Shown in pieces: positions 1 through 6,335 of a DNA stretch of 6,512 bases (the stretch's first letter is position 1; each line of letters opens with the position of its first letter). Origin of the DNA: an uncultured Oscillospiraceae bacterium. GTDB taxonomy: Bacteria; Bacillota; Clostridia; Oscillospirales; Oscillospiraceae. The notes beneath the pieces are model-generated. The model was given only the letters and a program-made list of their open reading frames with translations, was not told where the DNA came from and ran no database searches. Made by a program: the position numbers and the translations under genes. Location: positions 1 to 6,512 of the forward strand of contig CAAETL010000214.1 of the NCBI GenBank assembly GCA_900758955.1, given 5' to 3'.

Positions 1-72
1 AATCAGAATTTTTGAAAACATGTTACTCCTTCGCGCTGGTTGAGGAGTAACATGTTTTCAAAAATTCTGATT
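1..72. repeat. Perfect 30-bp inverted repeat with 12-base loop at the window edge
   Basis: Bases 1-30 are the exact reverse complement of bases 43-72, with 31-42 as the loop. The right arm is plainly native accC sequence: it holds most of the ribosome binding site, the ATG at 52 and the first seven codons. The left arm therefore carries a mirror copy of the same start (minus-strand ATG at 21-19, coding MFSKILI out to the window edge). A 30-bp perfect match running through coding sequence and ending at base 1 is best explained as a fold-back or chimeric end of an assembled contig. A real hairpin would bury the accC start in duplex. The repeat itself is certain; its origin is inferred. Confidence 0.9.
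30..50 (+). CDS. Possible 3' end of upstream gene (FabZ-like C-terminus)
   Basis: Bases 30-50 read F-A-L-V-E-E-stop in the frame ending at TAA 48-50, one base before the accC ATG. Endings of the type FALV or FAIV plus charged residues are familiar from 3-hydroxyacyl-ACP dehydratase (FabZ). The order accB-fabZ-accC-accD-accA is a known arrangement in Clostridia fatty-acid operons. If this reading is right, bases 31 onward are genuine and bases 1-30 (the inverted copy) have replaced the true upstream sequence. The GAG GAG codons would then double as the accC ribosome binding site. Six residues are very little evidence, so this is a suggestion only. Confidence 0.35.
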   Translation, partial: FALVEE

Positions 73-1362
73 GCAAATCGGGGCGAAATTGCCGTGCGGA
101 TTATCCGCGCCTGCAAGGAAATGGGGATTCAAGCGGTGGCGGTCTACTCCACCGCCGACGCCGACGCGCTCCATGTGGCATTGGCCGATCAGAGCGTCTG
201 CATTGGCGCCAGCGAGGCGTCCGATAGCTATCTGAATGCTGAGCGCATCCTCAGCGCCGCTCTGGTGACAGGGGCCCAGGCTATCCACCCTGGCTATGGT
301 TTCCTCAGTGAAAACGCCGATTTCGCCCGGATGTGCGAGCAGAACGGCGTGACCTTCATCGGCCCGCCCCCCGAGCTGATGAGCGCGGTGGGAGACAAGG
401 CCCGCATTAAGGCCATGGTGGCGGAGGCGGGTCTGCCCGTCATTCCCGGTTCCGGCATCCTGGAGGACTTGCAGGCTGCCAGGAAGGCCGCGGACCAAAT
501 CGGCTACCCCGTGATGATAAAGGCCCGCTCAGGCGGCGGTGGACGGGGCATCCGACTGGTGCAGAGCGCCGCGGAGCTGGAAAACGCCTTTTTTGCCGCC
601 CAGGCGGAGGGTGAGGCCGCCTTTGGTGACGGCGCGGTGTATATGGAGCAGTATGTGAGCCCCGCCCGCCATGTGGAGGTGCAACTGCTGGCCGATGAGG
701 CGGGAAGCGTGGTGTTTCTGGGGGAGAGAGACTGTTCCATCCAGAGCAAGAATAACCAGAAGCTGGTGGAGGAGACCCCCTCACCCGCCGTCAGCCCCGC
801 CGTGCGGCAGCGACTCATGGAGGCCTCGGTGGCGGCGGCCAAAGCCATCCGTTATGTGAACGTGGGAACCATGGAGTTTCTATTGGACCCTAAGACGGGA
901 AATTTCTACTTTATGGAGATGAATATCCGCCTTCAGGTAGAGCACACCATTACGGAGCAGCTCACCGGCATCGACCTGGTGAAGTGGCAGATCCGTGTGA
1001 CGGCGGGCATTCCTCTGGGCTTTACCCAGGAGGATGTGTCCTTCAAAGGCTCTTCCATTGAGTGCCGCATCAACGCTTTGGCGCCCGGCAAGGTGACCTT
1101 CCTCCATGTCCCCGGGGGCCCCTTTGTCCGCTTCGATACATTCCTGATGAACGGCATGACCGTGCCGCCCTACTACGACTCCCTTCTGGGCAAGCTGGTG
1201 GTCTTTGCCGCCACCCGGGAGGAGACGCTGCGCAAGCTGCGCTCCGCCCTGTGCGAGCTGGTTATCGACGGCGTACCCAATAACATTGAGCAGCAGATCG
1301 ACATCGTCAGCAGTCCGGCGTTTACCGACGGCAGTTATGATCTGGATTTTTTTAAAAAGTGA
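52..1362 (+). CDS. accC: Biotin carboxylase subunit of acetyl-CoA carboxylase
   Basis: This is a 436-aa ATP-grasp enzyme that carboxylates biotin on the carrier protein AccB using ATP and bicarbonate, the first half-reaction of malonyl-CoA synthesis in the cytosol. The N-terminal domain opens with KILIANRGEIAVRI (residues 4-17) and carries HPGYGFLSEN (79-88). The ATP-binding lysine K157 and the glycine-rich loop GGGGRG (161-166) follow. ERDCSIQ (225-231), E275, E289, N291, R293, Q295, E297 and R339 match the metal, ATP, bicarbonate and biotin site residues of E. coli AccC, and TVPPYYDS (370-377) marks the C-terminal domain. ATG 52 is chosen because GAGGAG lies at 42-47 and the protein then starts as the family does; the in-frame TTG at 40 has no such support. 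Two departures from E. coli are visible: one extra residue at SKNNQK (232-237), and about seven residues missing after CRINA (338-342), where the usual EDP...PSPG loop shrinks to LAPG. accD follows after 11 bases. Confidence 0.96.
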   Translation: MFSKILIANRGEIAVRIIRACKEMGIQAVAVYSTADADALHVALADQSVCIGASEASDSYLNAERILSAALVTGAQAIHPGYGFLSENADFARMCEQNGVTFIGPPPELMSAVGDKARIKAMVAEAGLPVIPGSGILEDLQAARKAADQIGYPVMIKARSGGGGRGIRLVQSAAELENAFFAAQAEGEAAFGDGAVYMEQYVSPARHVEVQLLADEAGSVVFLGERDCSIQSKNNQKLVEETPSPAVSPAVRQRLMEASVAAAKAIRYVNVGTMEFLLDPKTGNFYFMEMNIRLQVEHTITEQLTGIDLVKWQIRVTAGIPLGFTQEDVSFKGSSIECRINALAPGKVTFLHVPGGPFVRFDTFLMNGMTVPPYYDSLLGKLVVFAATREETLRKLRSALCELVIDGVPNNIEQQIDIVSSPAFTDGSYDLDFFKK

Positions 1363-1373
1363 GGTGAAAGGTC
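1361..1373 (+). promoter_or_regulatory. Ribosome binding site that fixes the accD TTG start
   Basis: GAGGTGA at 1361-1367 overlaps the accC TGA stop and sits six bases before TTG 1374. This spacing selects the TTG as the accD start; the next in-frame ATG is far inside the conserved region. Confidence 0.75.
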
Positions 1374-2234
1374 TTGCCATTCATCCAATTTTCCCGCAAA
1401 CCGAAAAATGAATTGGAAAAAGGGGGCCGGACCGCCCCTGTGGCGGCTGCGGCGGACGAACTGAGTAAGCAGTGTCCCAACTGTCACAAGCAGATTCCCA
1501 TGAGCGCCCTCTGGGAAAACGCCAACACCTGTGAGTGCGGCCATCACTTCCGCATGAATCCTCGGCAGAGAGTGGACTTTATCGCGGACCCGGGCAGCTT
1601 TACCGAGCTGTTTGGGGATCTGGCTCCCGCCGATTTTCTTGCGTTTCCCGGCTACCAGAAGAAGCTGGAGCGCACCCAGGCATCCTGCCGGGAGCAGGAT
1701 GCGGTGCTCTGCGGCACAGCCGAAATTGGCGGAGAACCCTGCGCCCTGTTTATCATGGACCCCTATTTTATGATGGGGAGCATGGGGACGGTGGTGGGGG
1801 AAAAAATTACCCGCCTGTTTGAGCACGCCTTGCAGCAAAACTTAAGCGTGGTGGGCTTTACGGTCTCCGGCGGGGCCCGGATGCAGGAGGGCATTCTCTC
1901 CCTCATGCAGATGGCCAAGACCAGCGGCGCGGTGAAGCGCCACAGTGACGCCGGCGGCTTTTACCTCACCGTGCTTACGGACCCCACCACCGGGGGCGTC
2001 ACCGCTAGCTTTGCCATGGAGGGGGACGTGATCCTGGCCGAGCCGGGGGCGACCGTGGGGTTTGCCGGCGCCCGGGTCATAGAACAGACAGTGCGCAGAA
2101 AGCTGCCGCCTGATTTTCAAAAGAGCGAATTTCTTCTCCAGCATGGCTTTGTGGACAGTATCGTACCCCGGAAGGCCCAACGGGAGCTGATTTCCAATCT
2201 CTTAAAGATGCATGGGGGAGGTGGGGCGTCATGA
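1374..2234 (+). CDS. accD: Acetyl-CoA carboxylase carboxyltransferase subunit beta
   Basis: This is a 286-aa crotonase-fold subunit with an N-terminal zinc ribbon. With AccA it moves the carboxyl group from biotin to acetyl-CoA, giving malonyl-CoA. After a short variable N-terminus (1-30), cysteines C34 and C37 form the first zinc pair. The second pair is C53 and C55, spaced CxC instead of the usual CxxC, while the following GHHFR is conserved. The carboxyltransferase core includes [18 protein letters not shown] (165-182), [13 protein letters not shown] (202-214) and [17 protein letters not shown] (229-245), all strongly AccD-like. The family usually has proline where this protein has A232 in that last motif. 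The length is normal for the family. The start is an unusual TTG, chosen from the well-placed ribosome binding site. The stop overlaps the accA start by four bases (ATGA), which suggests coupled synthesis of the two partner subunits. Confidence 0.96.
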   Translation: MPFIQFSRKPKNELEKGGRTAPVAAAADELSKQCPNCHKQIPMSALWENANTCECGHHFRMNPRQRVDFIADPGSFTELFGDLAPADFLAFPGYQKKLERTQASCREQDAVLCGTAEIGGEPCALFIMDPYFMMGSMGTVVGEKITRLFEHALQQNLSVVGFTVSGGARMQEGILSLMQMAKTSGAVKRHSDAGGFYLTVLTDPTTGGVTASFAMEGDVILAEPGATVGFAGARVIEQTVRRKLPPDFQKSEFLLQHGFVDSIVPRKAQRELISNLLKMHGGGGAS

Positions 2235-3031
2235 GTACGGCCTATGATAAGGTCCGCAAGGCCCGGAGCAAGGACCGACCCACTGGCAGCGACTATATTC
2301 GCCAGTTGACAAAGGGCTTTTTGGAGCTCCACGGCGACCGCCGCTTTGCCGACGACCCCGCTGTGGTGGCGGGGGTGGCCTGGCTGCGGGAGATCCCTGT
2401 AACCGTAGTGGCCATTGAAAAGGGTTCCAGTACCCGCGAACGGGTGGCCCACAATTTTGGCGCGCCCAACCCCGAGGGCTATCGAAAGGCGCTGCGCCTG
2501 ATGAAGCAAGCGGAGAAGTTTCACCGGCCCGTCCTGTGTTTCGTGGATACCTCCGGCGCGTTCTGCGGCATCGGCGCGGAGGAACGGGGCCAAGGTCAGG
2601 CCATTGCGGAAAATCTGATGGAGATGATGACACTAAAAACCCCTGTGGTCTCCCTTCTCATTGGCGAAGGCGGCAGCGGCGGCGCATTGGGACTGGCGGT
2701 GGCGGACCGGGTGTGGATGATGGAAAATGCCATTTACTCCGTGATCTCTCCTGAGGGCTGCGCCAGCATTCTCTGGAAAGACGCGAACAAAGCCGCCGAT
2801 GCGGCGGAGTGCCTGCGTCTCACGGCGGAGGACGCCAGAAAGCTGGGGGTGGTGTCGCGGGTCATTCCCGAACGAAACGGCGACTGGAAGAAGGTATTTG
2901 CGACCATGGAAAACGAACTCTATCTCCTACTCAAGGAGCTCCGCGCCATGGGCACACAGGAGCTTACCGAGGCGCGCTACGCCCAGTTTCGCAAGCTGGG
3001 GGAACGGGAGCGGCAGGGAGGAGTCGTATGA
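2231..3031 (+). CDS. accA: Acetyl-CoA carboxylase carboxyltransferase subunit alpha
   Basis: This is a 266-aa carboxyltransferase alpha subunit, partner of AccD in an alpha2beta2 enzyme that binds carboxybiotin and acetyl-CoA. Family motifs are [15 protein letters not shown] (30-44), [18 protein letters not shown] (104-121) and [18 protein letters not shown] (145-162), followed by [18 protein letters not shown] (168-185). The two glycine-rich segments build the oxyanion holes of the crotonase fold. The protein is shorter than E. coli AccA (about 319 aa), mainly at the N-terminus, as is common in Clostridia. A strong ribosome binding site, GGAGGTG at 2217-2223, precedes the ATG by seven bases and lies inside the accD coding region. 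The TGA stop overlaps the next gene's ATG. No frame problem or missing motif is visible. Confidence 0.97.
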   Translation: MSTAYDKVRKARSKDRPTGSDYIRQLTKGFLELHGDRRFADDPAVVAGVAWLREIPVTVVAIEKGSSTRERVAHNFGAPNPEGYRKALRLMKQAEKFHRPVLCFVDTSGAFCGIGAEERGQGQAIAENLMEMMTLKTPVVSLLIGEGGSGGALGLAVADRVWMMENAIYSVISPEGCASILWKDANKAADAAECLRLTAEDARKLGVVSRVIPERNGDWKKVFATMENELYLLLKELRAMGTQELTEARYAQFRKLGERERQGGVV

Positions 3032-3441
3032 GCGTGAATCCGTACCGGCGAAAAATCAATTACTACGAGACCGACAAGATGGGCTTTGTCCATCACTCCA
3101 ACTATATCCGCTACTTGGAGGAGGCCCGGCTGGACTTTATGCACCAGATTGGGATGGACTACAAATCTCTTGAGGATGAGGGCGTCATTGTTCCTGTGAC
3201 AGGGGTCTCCTGTCAGTATAAGCAATCGCTGTACTATGGGGATGAGGTGGAGATTTTTGTCCGCCTAACCGCATTCAACGGCGTGCGAATGGCCTTCCGC
3301 TATGAGATCCGCAGCAAGGGAGTACTCTCCGCCATGGGGGAGAGCGGTCACTGTTTCCTGGGCGAGAGCGGCGCGCCCATCAACTTGAAAAAGCGGTTCC
3401 CGGCGCTTTGCGAGACCGCGATGAAAGCAATCGAGGAGTAA
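3028..3441 (+). CDS. YbgC/4-hydroxybenzoyl-CoA thioesterase-like hotdog protein
   Basis: This 137-aa protein has a single hotdog domain of the 4HBT/YbgC type, whose members hydrolyse acyl-CoA or acyl-ACP thioesters. The signature covers YYETDKMGFVHHSNYIRYLE (residues 12-31). Its aspartate D16 aligns with the catalytic Asp of this group, followed by the conserved HHSNY and EEAR. The rest (VPVTGVSCQYKQSLYYGDEVEI, about 55-76) fits the central beta strands. ATG 3028 is chosen because GGGAGGAG lies at 3016-3023 and the protein then begins just ahead of the domain. The frame stays open further upstream, inside accA, but that part is not family-like. The gene overlaps accA by four bases and ends six bases before the acyl-CoA ligase. 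Cytosolic; no signal peptide or membrane segment. The substrate is unknown: in this setting an acyl-ACP, an acyl-CoA, or a housekeeping role in clearing stray thioesters are all possible. Confidence 0.9.
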   Translation: MSVNPYRRKINYYETDKMGFVHHSNYIRYLEEARLDFMHQIGMDYKSLEDEGVIVPVTGVSCQYKQSLYYGDEVEIFVRLTAFNGVRMAFRYEIRSKGVLSAMGESGHCFLGESGAPINLKKRFPALCETAMKAIEE

Positions 3442-3447
3442 CCATTG

Positions 3448-5082
3448 ATGGAATTTTATCAGCAGTTTTGCGAAGAGAGCTTTGCCCCCGACGGGAAGCT
3501 CACGAGTTTTCAGCTCAAATACGACGAGAATTACAACTTTGGGTATGATGTGGTGGACGCCATCGCGGCGGCGCATCCGGAGAAGCGGGCGCTGGTGTGG
3601 TGTAACCCCGCCGGGGCGGAGCGAATCTTCACCTTTGACCAGATCCGCCGGGCGAGCAACCAAGCCGCCAATGTCTTTAAGGCCCATGGCATCGGTCGGG
3701 GAGATAAGGTGATGGTGACCCTCAAGCGTCATTATGAATACTGGTTTGTCTCCATTGCCCTGCACAAGCTGGGGGCGGTGCTGGTGCCCGTGACACACAT
3801 GCTCACGGCCGACGATATCGCCTACCGGGTGGACCTGGCACAGATTAAAGCCGCCGTCTGCACCCCCGAGGGGCCGGTCTGCGACAACCTTTTGTCCGTG
3901 CAGAAGCGCTGCCCGGCCCTCCAGCATCTCTGGGTGGTGCAGGCGGACCGGGAGGGCCTGCGCAATCTGACGGAGGACATGGCTGCGGCATCTGAGGAGC
4001 TGGACCGGCAGGATACTCTGGCTGCCGAACCCATGATTTTATACTTTACCTCCGGTACTACAGGCTACCCTAAGGCGGTGATGCACGACCAATCCTATTC
4101 CCTGGCTCACATCATCACCGCAAAGTACTGGCAGCAGGTGCAGGATCACGGCCTCCACTTCACCGTGGCGGAAACCGGATGGGGAAAGGCCTCCTGGGGA
4201 AAGCTCTACGGCCAGTGGCTGTGCGGCAGCGCCGTGATGGTCTGTGATTTCGACAACTTCGATCCCCGCCAGCTCCGGGATGTCATCAACCACTATAAGG
4301 TTACCACCTTCTGCGCGCCCCCCACGGTATACCGCTACTTTGTGAAAAAAGGGATCACCGAGATGCCTTCCCTGGTCCATGCGACCACTGCGGGAGAAGC
4401 CCTTTCGCCGGAGGTCTTCCACAAGTTTCAGGAGATGACGGGAATTCCGTTGATGGAGGGCTATGGCCAAACCGAATCCACACTGATCCTGGCAAATTTG
4501 GCCGGAGACACCGCGAAACCCGGCGCCATGGGCAGACCCACCCCCCTCTACCATGTGGAAGTGCTCAAGGATGACGGCAGCTATGCTGACGTAGGCGAAA
4601 TTGGAGAGTTGGTGGTGGTGCCCCCCGAGAGGGGCAGGCAGCCCGGGATCTTCATGGGCTATTGCGACAACGATCAGCTCTACCGCTACGTGTGGCGAGG
4701 AAACGTATACCACACCGGGGACACCGTCTGGAAGGACGAGGACGGGGATTATTGGTACAACGGCCGCATTGATGACGTAATTAAAACCAGCGGCTTCCGG
4801 GTCGGCCCCTACGAGATCGAGGACGTGCTCCATGAGCACCCCGCAGTGCTGGAGTGCTCCGTGGTTGGCGTACCCGACGAACTGCGGGGCCAGGCCATAA
4901 AGGCCTTCGTGGTTCTGGCCCCCGGGTATGAACCCACGCCGGCGCTCAAACGGGAACTGCGGGAGAGCTGTAACGAGCAGTTGGCCCAGTACAAATGGAT
5001 TCGCACCATAGAGTTTCAAAAAGACCTCCCCAAGACCATCAGCGGAAAGATCCGTAAGGTGGAGCTGCGGGAGCGGAAATAA
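3448..5082 (+). CDS. AMP-forming acyl-CoA synthetase (medium-chain type)
   Basis: This 544-aa enzyme of the ANL adenylate-forming superfamily activates a carboxylic acid with ATP to an acyl-adenylate and then forms the CoA thioester. The phosphate-binding loop is YFTSGTTGYPKAVMH (199-213). ETGWGKASWGKLYGQW (242-257) is typical of medium-chain/aryl acyl-CoA synthetases. MEGYGQTE (336-343) is the A5 motif, YHTGD (421-425) the A7 motif, and GRIDDVIKTSGFRVGPYEIE (439-458) covers the hinge and A8. PKTISGKIRK (528-537) supplies the catalytic lysine K534. All key residues are present and the length fits this group, which is shorter than classical acetyl-CoA synthetase (about 650 aa). GAGGAG at 3433-3438 is nine bases from ATG 3448 and six from an in-frame TTG at 3445; ATG is preferred, and the choice changes one residue. 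It is the last gene before a terminator. Short- or medium-chain fatty acids and aromatic acids are all possible substrates. Confidence 0.93.
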   Translation: MEFYQQFCEESFAPDGKLTSFQLKYDENYNFGYDVVDAIAAAHPEKRALVWCNPAGAERIFTFDQIRRASNQAANVFKAHGIGRGDKVMVTLKRHYEYWFVSIALHKLGAVLVPVTHMLTADDIAYRVDLAQIKAAVCTPEGPVCDNLLSVQKRCPALQHLWVVQADREGLRNLTEDMAAASEELDRQDTLAAEPMILYFTSGTTGYPKAVMHDQSYSLAHIITAKYWQQVQDHGLHFTVAETGWGKASWGKLYGQWLCGSAVMVCDFDNFDPRQLRDVINHYKVTTFCAPPTVYRYFVKKGITEMPSLVHATTAGEALSPEVFHKFQEMTGIPLMEGYGQTESTLILANLAGDTAKPGAMGRPTPLYHVEVLKDDGSYADVGEIGELVVVPPERGRQPGIFMGYCDNDQLYRYVWRGNVYHTGDTVWKDEDGDYWYNGRIDDVIKTSGFRVGPYEIEDVLHEHPAVLECSVVGVPDELRGQAIKAFVVLAPGYEPTPALKRELRESCNEQLAQYKWIRTIEFQKDLPKTISGKIRKVELRERK

Positions 5083-5113
5083 GGCAAGGTCAAGAGACGG
5101 GGCACACAACCAG

Positions 5114-5165
5114 ACAGCGGGACGCGGCAAACCCTTTCATGGGGATCTGCGCCTCGCTGTTTTTT
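5114..5165 (+). terminator. Intrinsic terminator of the acc operon
   Basis: Bases 5114-5121 pair with 5153-5160 (eight pairs, one G-T). After an A-C mismatch, 5123-5127 pair with 5147-5151 (five pairs, one G-T). The stem ends in a run of six T (5160-5165). The 19-base loop holds a further CCC/GGG match (5132-5134 with 5142-5144). It lies 31 bases after the acyl-CoA synthetase stop, as expected for the operon's end. Confidence 0.85.
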
Positions 5166-5182
5166 GTATGAAAGGGAGAATG

Positions 5183-5207
5183 AACCTGTTACTTGGTTCT
5201 AACGGTT
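5183..5207. promoter_or_regulatory. Imperfect inverted repeat, possible regulator site upstream of the LysR gene
   Basis: AACC-T-GTTA (5183-5191) and TAAC-GGTT (5200-5207) form inverted arms around an eight-base spacer, with one unpaired T in the left arm. T5190 and A5202 fit the loose T-N11-A pattern of LysR-type binding sites. It lies 35-60 bases upstream of the predicted -35 box. Autoregulation through this site is only a guess from position; such short repeats also occur by chance. Confidence 0.3.
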
Positions 5208-5241
5208 TGTGCGATACTATCTAAATTCACTGAAGATGTAA

Positions 5242-5270
5242 TTGAATATTTGGCTGTGTTGATGTAAAAT
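5242..5270 (+). promoter_or_regulatory. Sigma-A-type promoter for the LysR-family gene
   Basis: TTGAAT at 5242-5247 (-35, four of six consensus bases) and TAAAAT at 5265-5270 (-10, five of six) are separated by exactly 17 bases. The region is AT-rich and follows the operon terminator. Transcription would begin near 5277, giving a leader of about 50 bases before ATG 5328. Confidence 0.65.
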
Positions 5271-5327
5271 GAGTAGATAAAGGTCGAAATGATCGTGGGC
5301 ACTGGGGGAACTGAGGGAGGGTTCATC

Positions 5328-6257
5328 ATGAATTTGCTCCACTTAGAATATTTCAGAGAGCTTGCATATCACGAACACGTACAAGAGACCGCAAAAAAAT
5401 TGCATGTCAGCGCGCCCACCATCAGTACCAGTTTGCGTAACTTGGAAGAGGAGTTGGGGGTAACGCTGTTTGACCGGGTAGGACGGAATATGTATTTAAA
5501 CGATTGCGGAAAGGCATTCCTTCCTTATGTAGAGCAAATGTTTGACGTATTGACCCAGGGAATAGACGCTGTGGACGCAGTGCGCCTGCGGCTTCAAAAC
5601 AGGGTGTCTTTTTCTGTAAAAGACGCTGCATTTTGGAGTCATGTCATCGAGATGTTCAATAAGAGATATCCGGAAATATATATTCACCAGCATGATATTG
5701 ATCCCGAGTTTGACGGTAAGCTTATTGATCAGTTGGGATTGGATTTTATGGTAACGGATAAGGAGCTTATCAACAATACGCTGGATTCCTGTGTTCTTTA
5801 TCAGGATCAGTTTGTACTCATGGTGTCAAAGGATCATCCGTTGGCTCGGCGCAACCAACAAAGTTGCAGTCTGTTTGAGTTGCAGGGTGAAACGTTTCTC
5901 TTTCGTCCGAAAAGCGATTACTTTCAGCAAAGTACAGATAAACTGTTTGCCCAATACGGCTTTACGCCATCCAAATCCATGGAATTTGAATATGTGCTGC
6001 GCTCCATGATGCTAGAGAAGAATGTTGGAGTTATTGTGACGGCGGAGCGTACCATCCAATCGGAATTTTACAACCACGTTTCGGTTTTGCGCATACGTGA
6101 ATTTAAGGGCGTTACCTTCTCCAAACGGCTCTACTGGAAAAAGGACAAGAAGTTATCTCCCGCCGCAGAGGCATTTCAAGCGTACATTATCAGGGTTTCT
6201 GCTAGTACTGAAGCGATTAGAGAGGAAATTAAAAAACTGAGGGAACTATCGGAGTAA
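5328..6257 (+). CDS. LysR-family transcriptional regulator
   Basis: This is a 309-aa protein with the LysR layout. An N-terminal winged helix-turn-helix covers about 1-65: LEYFRELA at 6-13, TAKKLHVSAPTISTSLRNLE at 21-40 for the two helices, and LGVTLFDR at 43-50 for the wing entry. A linker helix (about 65-90) and a C-terminal effector-binding domain with two periplasmic-binding-like lobes follow. ATG 5328 is chosen because GGGAGG at 5315-5320 precedes it by seven bases and the protein then begins as LysR proteins do. An in-frame ATG at 5289 would lie about 12 bases after the predicted transcription start with no good binding site. The gene has its own promoter and is markedly AT-richer than the operon (for example 20 of 60 bases GC at 5641-5700, against 41 of 60 at 2641-2700). 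It lies in the operon's direction but downstream, not divergent as LysR regulators often are, so its target may be itself, the operon or the neighbouring transporter. The effector is unknown. Confidence 0.92.
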   Translation: MNLLHLEYFRELAYHEHVQETAKKLHVSAPTISTSLRNLEEELGVTLFDRVGRNMYLNDCGKAFLPYVEQMFDVLTQGIDAVDAVRLRLQNRVSFSVKDAAFWSHVIEMFNKRYPEIYIHQHDIDPEFDGKLIDQLGLDFMVTDKELINNTLDSCVLYQDQFVLMVSKDHPLARRNQQSCSLFELQGETFLFRPKSDYFQQSTDKLFAQYGFTPSKSMEFEYVLRSMMLEKNVGVIVTAERTIQSEFYNHVSVLRIREFKGVTFSKRLYWKKDKKLSPAAEAFQAYIIRVSASTEAIREEIKKLRELSE

Positions 6258-6273
6258 CATTTTGGCGTGTTAA

Positions 6274-6310
6274 ATTGGGCAGCATCTACTTTGCATAGAT
6301 GCTGCCCAAT
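6274..6310. terminator. 15-bp perfect hairpin between convergent genes (bidirectional terminator candidate)
   Basis: Bases 6274-6288 and 6296-6310 are exact inverted copies around a seven-base loop (6289-6295), with a GC-rich centre (GGGCAGC). The hairpin lies 16 bases after the LysR stop and 25 bases beyond the end of the convergent minus-strand gene. There is no T run on the plus side and only a short TTT on the minus side. It is thus a strong stem in the right place but not a textbook terminator in either direction. Confidence 0.7.
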
Positions 6311-6335
6311 GTTGAGAGAGAACCTTCTGTTTCAT

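Noticed and set aside
40..51. TTG at 40 as accC start
   Set aside because: It adds four residues ahead of the family-typical start and would lie upstream of the GAGGAG that serves ATG 52.
1..72. Phase-variable promoter switch (inverton) from the terminal inverted repeat
   Set aside because: Invertible promoters have repeats flanking a promoter-sized segment. Here the arms are 12 bases apart and include coding sequence, so there is nothing to invert.
2809..3027. N-terminal extension of the thioesterase inside accA
   Set aside because: The frame is open, but the translated residues are low-complexity and unlike the hotdog family. The overlap ATG at 3028 has a strong ribosome binding site.
3265..3927. 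Minus-strand open frame spanning the thioesterase/ligase junction
   Set aside because: It crosses two well-supported plus-strand genes, has no recognisable motif, and the region is explained by those genes.
4039..5130. Long open frame on the minus strand (363 codons)
   Set aside because: It lies opposite the acyl-CoA synthetase, whose plus-strand protein has every family motif. The minus-strand translation has no recognisable domain and is a by-product of GC-rich codon use.
5289..5327. Earlier in-frame start for the LysR protein at ATG 5289
   Set aside because: It would add 13 residues not seen in LysR proteins, has no good ribosome binding site, and lies almost at the predicted transcription start. 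ATG 5328 has GGGAGG at proper spacing.
5083..5327. Small RNA or small gene in the gap between the operon and LysR
   Set aside because: Beyond the terminator, one promoter and a weak inverted repeat, I found no short open frame with a binding site and no recognisable RNA fold or riboswitch.
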